Source of the DNA: Vibrio astriarenae
GTDB lineage: Bacteria; Pseudomonadota; Gammaproteobacteria; Enterobacterales; Vibrionaceae
DNA length: 64,000 nt
Assembly (NCBI RefSeq): GCF_010587385.1
Contig: NZ_CP047476.1
Coordinates: forward strand, 744,001 to 808,000
Reading direction: 5' to 3'
How positions within the stretch are numbered: position 1 is the stretch's first letter; each line of letters starts with the position of its first letter. The notes under the pieces were generated by a model. That model did not search any database, was not told where the DNA came from, and saw nothing but the letters and a program-made list of their open reading frames with translations. Position numbers and translations under genes: made by a program. Positions 61,785 to 64,000 of the stretch are shown one piece after another.

Positions 61785-62894
61785 TCAGTAGGTATTAACT
61801 AACCTCACTTTAACTCCTAGATCTTGCCCTACTTTCTCAATGTATTCATACGTATACTTAGATATCAATACACTCATTGCGAGAATGAGCAAAACTCCCA
61901 TGTTATTCGCTAAAGTAGAGCCAAAATTCATATACTTCACATTATCTACCACCGGCATAAGTTCTATCAAAGTAAACTCATCCATTACTGTAAGAAATGC
62001 TCGAAAATATAGTAGTAAAACCCCATGAGTGAGGTAAACAGAGTACGACAGAACACCTAGGGTTTGCATCGAACTTTTCATTAGCAGGGATGAAAAAAAA
62101 CCACTCTCAAACGCTAATAATAGTACGGCTAGCATAAACAAGACGGACACACCTATTGAGCGATACTCATATTTTGATTGAATCGCAATGACTATCGTGC
62201 TCAACAAAACCAACTCAAGAATTGTAGCCACTTTGTATGACAATCTGATTCGGCTCATTTTTTGATACACGCTGTAAAAAAACGCACCGCCAAAGAAGCA
62301 AGACAATCCCCTTAACACCTCACCTGGTACTGTTACTGATTTTGTGAACAAAAGATAGAAAGACAACAGAGATACAGCGATCCAAATAAAAACTCGCTTC
62401 ATTCGGAAAGCAAAGATTGAGAAAAACAGCAATGCATACATGTAGAACTCGATACTGATGCTCCAAGATGAACCATTGAAGCTGACGCTATTGAAGTTCG
62501 AAGACCAGGATTGTATGAGTAAAAGATGAGGAGCTATTTCACTAACTGCATATTTCGCGGTGAATGGCTCAATACCAAAACTAATTCCCCAATTATTGAC
62601 GGCAAACATATGAAAAAACTGGTAAAACACAACCAACATGAACATGGCAAAGTGCAGCGGATACAACCTAAAAAATCGCCCTTTCATAAAGCTAGCGAAA
62701 CGAGAGGTACCTTTAACCGCAAAACGATGTGCTAGCACAAAGCCACTCAACACAAAGAAAAATTCGACAAACAGGAAGCTACCTCGGAAGAAATCAAGGC
62801 TGGTCACTGAATCTAGCCAGTCCATGTGAAAAACTACCACAGCTAATGCACATACACCCCGAAGTCCATCTAGAGCAAAAAATCTTTCTTTCAT
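61785..62894 (-). CDS. Acyltransferase-3 family membrane protein
   Basis: A 369-residue protein with about ten membrane segments. It has the family start FFALDGLRGVCALAVVVFH (catalytic His near residue 24), then EFFFVLSGFVLAHRF (about 50-65) and WSISIEFYMYALLF (about 145). Such proteins transfer acetyl or other acyl groups to surface sugars. I took the ATG at 62894; an upstream TTG frame lacks support. It is not clearly part of the uronate pathway, but could modify lipopolysaccharide or capsule. Confidence 0.8.
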   Translation of the reverse strand: MKERFFALDGLRGVCALAVVVFHMDWLDSVTSLDFFRGSFLFVEFFFVLSGFVLAHRFAVKGTSRFASFMKGRFFRLYPLHFAMFMLVVFYQFFHMFAVNNWGISFGIEPFTAKYAVSEIAPHLLLIQSWSSNFNSVSFNGSSWSISIEFYMYALLFFSIFAFRMKRVFIWIAVSLLSFYLLFTKSVTVPGEVLRGLSCFFGGAFFYSVYQKMSRIRLSYKVATILELVLLSTIVIAIQSKYEYRSIGVSVLFMLAVLLLAFESGFFSSLLMKSSMQTLGVLSYSVYLTHGVLLLYFRAFLTVMDEFTLIELMPVVDNVKYMNFGSTLANNMGVLLILAMSVLISKYTYEYIEKVGQDLGVKVRLVNTY

Positions 62895-63038
62895 AAAGAG
62901 TTTGATAACGACAAAAAGTAATACAAAATGATATTTCAATTGAATGTATGGGTAAATCTCAATGCTAAAAAGTGTGGTTTAGCTCTAAGCGAGTTTTGAT
63001 GACACTTGAGCTAATAACTTGGCTTTGTATAGAAATAC

Positions 63039-63587
63039 TCATATCGCTGTTTCGACTATTTCACGGCTTGGGTTAGCAATAACACACTGATTCACTAAAA
63101 CGCCCTTTTCTTTTACTCGCTCACACGCTAGTTCTATTGCAGACTGCACTGCTGACACGTCACCGCTCAGCGTAACGACGCCTTTGCCACCAATTGCCAT
63201 CGCTAATTGGATATCCATCAACACCACATCACTTGCCTTGACTGCAGCATCGGCCGCTTCGATGACAGCAGCCATCGAGTAGGTCTCTATCACCCCAAAG
63301 GCGCCATGTTTTGTAACATCTGTTGTTCCAGATATGGCCGAGAATACATCGGAATGAATATTTGAGATAATCACATGGTCAATCACTTCGCCTCGCCCTG
63401 CAACAAGACCATGCTCCACTGATGCACTGACAGCACCGATGTCACCATTAACAACGATTACAAACTTTCCCGGACAAGTGGTGCGGTGAAAAAGTATTTT
63501 TACATTTGCAGATTTAACCATTGCATCCGCAACCTCGTACCCTCTTGCGATCGAACTCAGCTCTACACAGCCGATTGCGTTATCCAT
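63039..63587 (-). CDS. Tandem-BMC shell protein (PduT-like)
   Basis: A 182-residue protein made of two BMC domains (about residues 4-85 and 95-178), with AIGCVELSSIARGYEVADAM and AFGVIETYSMAAVIEAADAA as the two starts. Tandem BMC proteins form trimers in the shell of bacterial microcompartments; PduT carries a central iron-sulfur cluster. GGGAG precedes the ATG. It follows a PduS-like gene by 24 bp, the pairing known from Pdu-type and sugar-using microcompartments. Confidence 0.88.
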   Translation of the reverse strand: MDNAIGCVELSSIARGYEVADAMVKSANVKILFHRTTCPGKFVIVVNGDIGAVSASVEHGLVAGRGEVIDHVIISNIHSDVFSAISGTTDVTKHGAFGVIETYSMAAVIEAADAAVKASDVVLMDIQLAMAIGGKGVVTLSGDVSAVQSAIELACERVKEKGVLVNQCVIANPSREIVETAI

Positions 63588-63611
63588 AAACACTCCCTTT
63601 TGATTCTATCC

Positions 63612-64000
63612 TTAACAAAGGCTCTCAATCACAACCTGATGGTCAACCTTTACCACCTTGCCACTGACACTCGCATGCATAGCGACACTCAAACTATCTG
63701 AACAAGCCTGCGCTACAACATCCCCCTTGTTAACATTTTGCCCAACGGAGACGATGGCCTGCGCGGCCCGACCTATATGTTGCTGTAGCGGAATCGCCAC
63801 GTGTTTAGGCATGACGATATCGGCTTTATATTCGACCGTTCTGCCGTAGTAATCTAGCACCTCAAGTCGGCGCATCAGACGAGAAGTAGATACTCCACGA
63901 TAGGGTTTGAGAGGATGAACCTCTTTGGTTTGAGCCTGTAATTGCTCTGCAGTACGGGACAACTTTTGCTCTGCAAGCCCGCGTTTGGCAAGACTGCAAA
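63612..64000 (-). CDS. PduS-like electron-transfer protein, C-terminal part
   Basis: The last 128 residues of a gene that runs off the window end (no stop upstream to 64000). The visible part has MRRLEVLDYYGRTVEYKADI and a C-terminal beta-rich SLBB/RnfC-like hammerhead region (VPLQQHIGRAAQAIVSVGQNVNKGD-type sequence is seen as PLQQHIG and GDVVAQA). PduS is a flavin and iron-sulfur enzyme that reduces cobalamin and docks on PduT. The gene order PduS-PduT supports this. Confidence 0.75.
   Translation of the reverse strand, partial: CSLAKRGLAEQKLSRTAEQLQAQTKEVHPLKPYRGVSTSRLMRRLEVLDYYGRTVEYKADIVMPKHVAIPLQQHIGRAAQAIVSVGQNVNKGDVVAQACSDSLSVAMHASVSGKVVKVDHQVVIESLC

Noticed and set aside
1..64000. 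CRISPR array or rRNA genes
   Set aside because: No regular short direct repeats with spacers and no rRNA-like sequence were seen.

Overview
The window is a piece of a Vibrio chromosome (Vibrionaceae). This is inferred from the gene families, codon and AT usage, and from a KdgR-controlled polyuronate pathway of the marine-Vibrio kind. It splits into an accessory island on the left (about 1-43,600) and a metabolic region on the right (about 43,600-64,000).

Left island, 1-29,400. It holds mostly unrecognised genes, nearly all on the minus strand. They include a tandem array of five copies of one unknown domain (631-3298), an HD-domain hydrolase with a tiny zinc-ribbon partner (3631-4418), a GIY-YIG protein with repeated DNA-binding modules (6239-7768), and many small predicted membrane proteins (8.2-17.3 kb). 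They also include an AddA/AddB-like helicase-nuclease pair (17,398-23,851), a signal peptidase with two tiny membrane proteins (23,958-25,005), two divergent WYL-domain regulators (25,199-27,533) and a membrane protein with a large soluble middle (27,626-29,047). The strongest new signal is a shared promoter: a 13-bp palindrome (GACNNAWTTCGTC-like) placed 12 bp (once 13) upstream of a TANNNT -10 element, in front of 12 transcription units between 3.4 and 29.2 kb. It ties otherwise unrelated genes into one island-wide regulon.

Defence and mobility block, 29,400-43,600. A GHKL-type ATPase and a 77-aa partner (29,415-31,979) lie beside a type II-like Zorya operon: ZorA and ZorB motor proteins plus an HNH nuclease (32,207-35,369). 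Next come a complete IS3-family element with a CCC target duplication (35,598-36,831), a 3' half of a tRNA-Gly gene that looks like an integration scar (37,141-37,185), and a three-gene recombinase module (37,369-43,151) preceded by a perfect 7-7-7 inverted repeat.

Right region, 43,600-64,000. This is a polyuronate (alginate, glucuronan or similar) utilisation locus. It has a heparinase-II/III-type lyase, an alginate-lyase-superfamily secreted lyase, a KdgM-type porin and two nearly identical sodium:solute symporters. Its catabolic enzymes are UxaC, a DhuI-like isomerase, KdgF, a KduD/DhuD-like dehydrogenase, KdgK and Eda, and its regulator is an IclR-type KdgR. Five copies of a TGAAAC-N3-GTTTTA palindrome mark the KdgR regulon. 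Together these import unsaturated uronates and convert them through 2-keto-3-deoxygluconate to pyruvate and glyceraldehyde-3-phosphate. The window ends with an acyltransferase and the start of a bacterial microcompartment cluster (PduT-like shell protein and PduS-like reductase, cut by the window edge).
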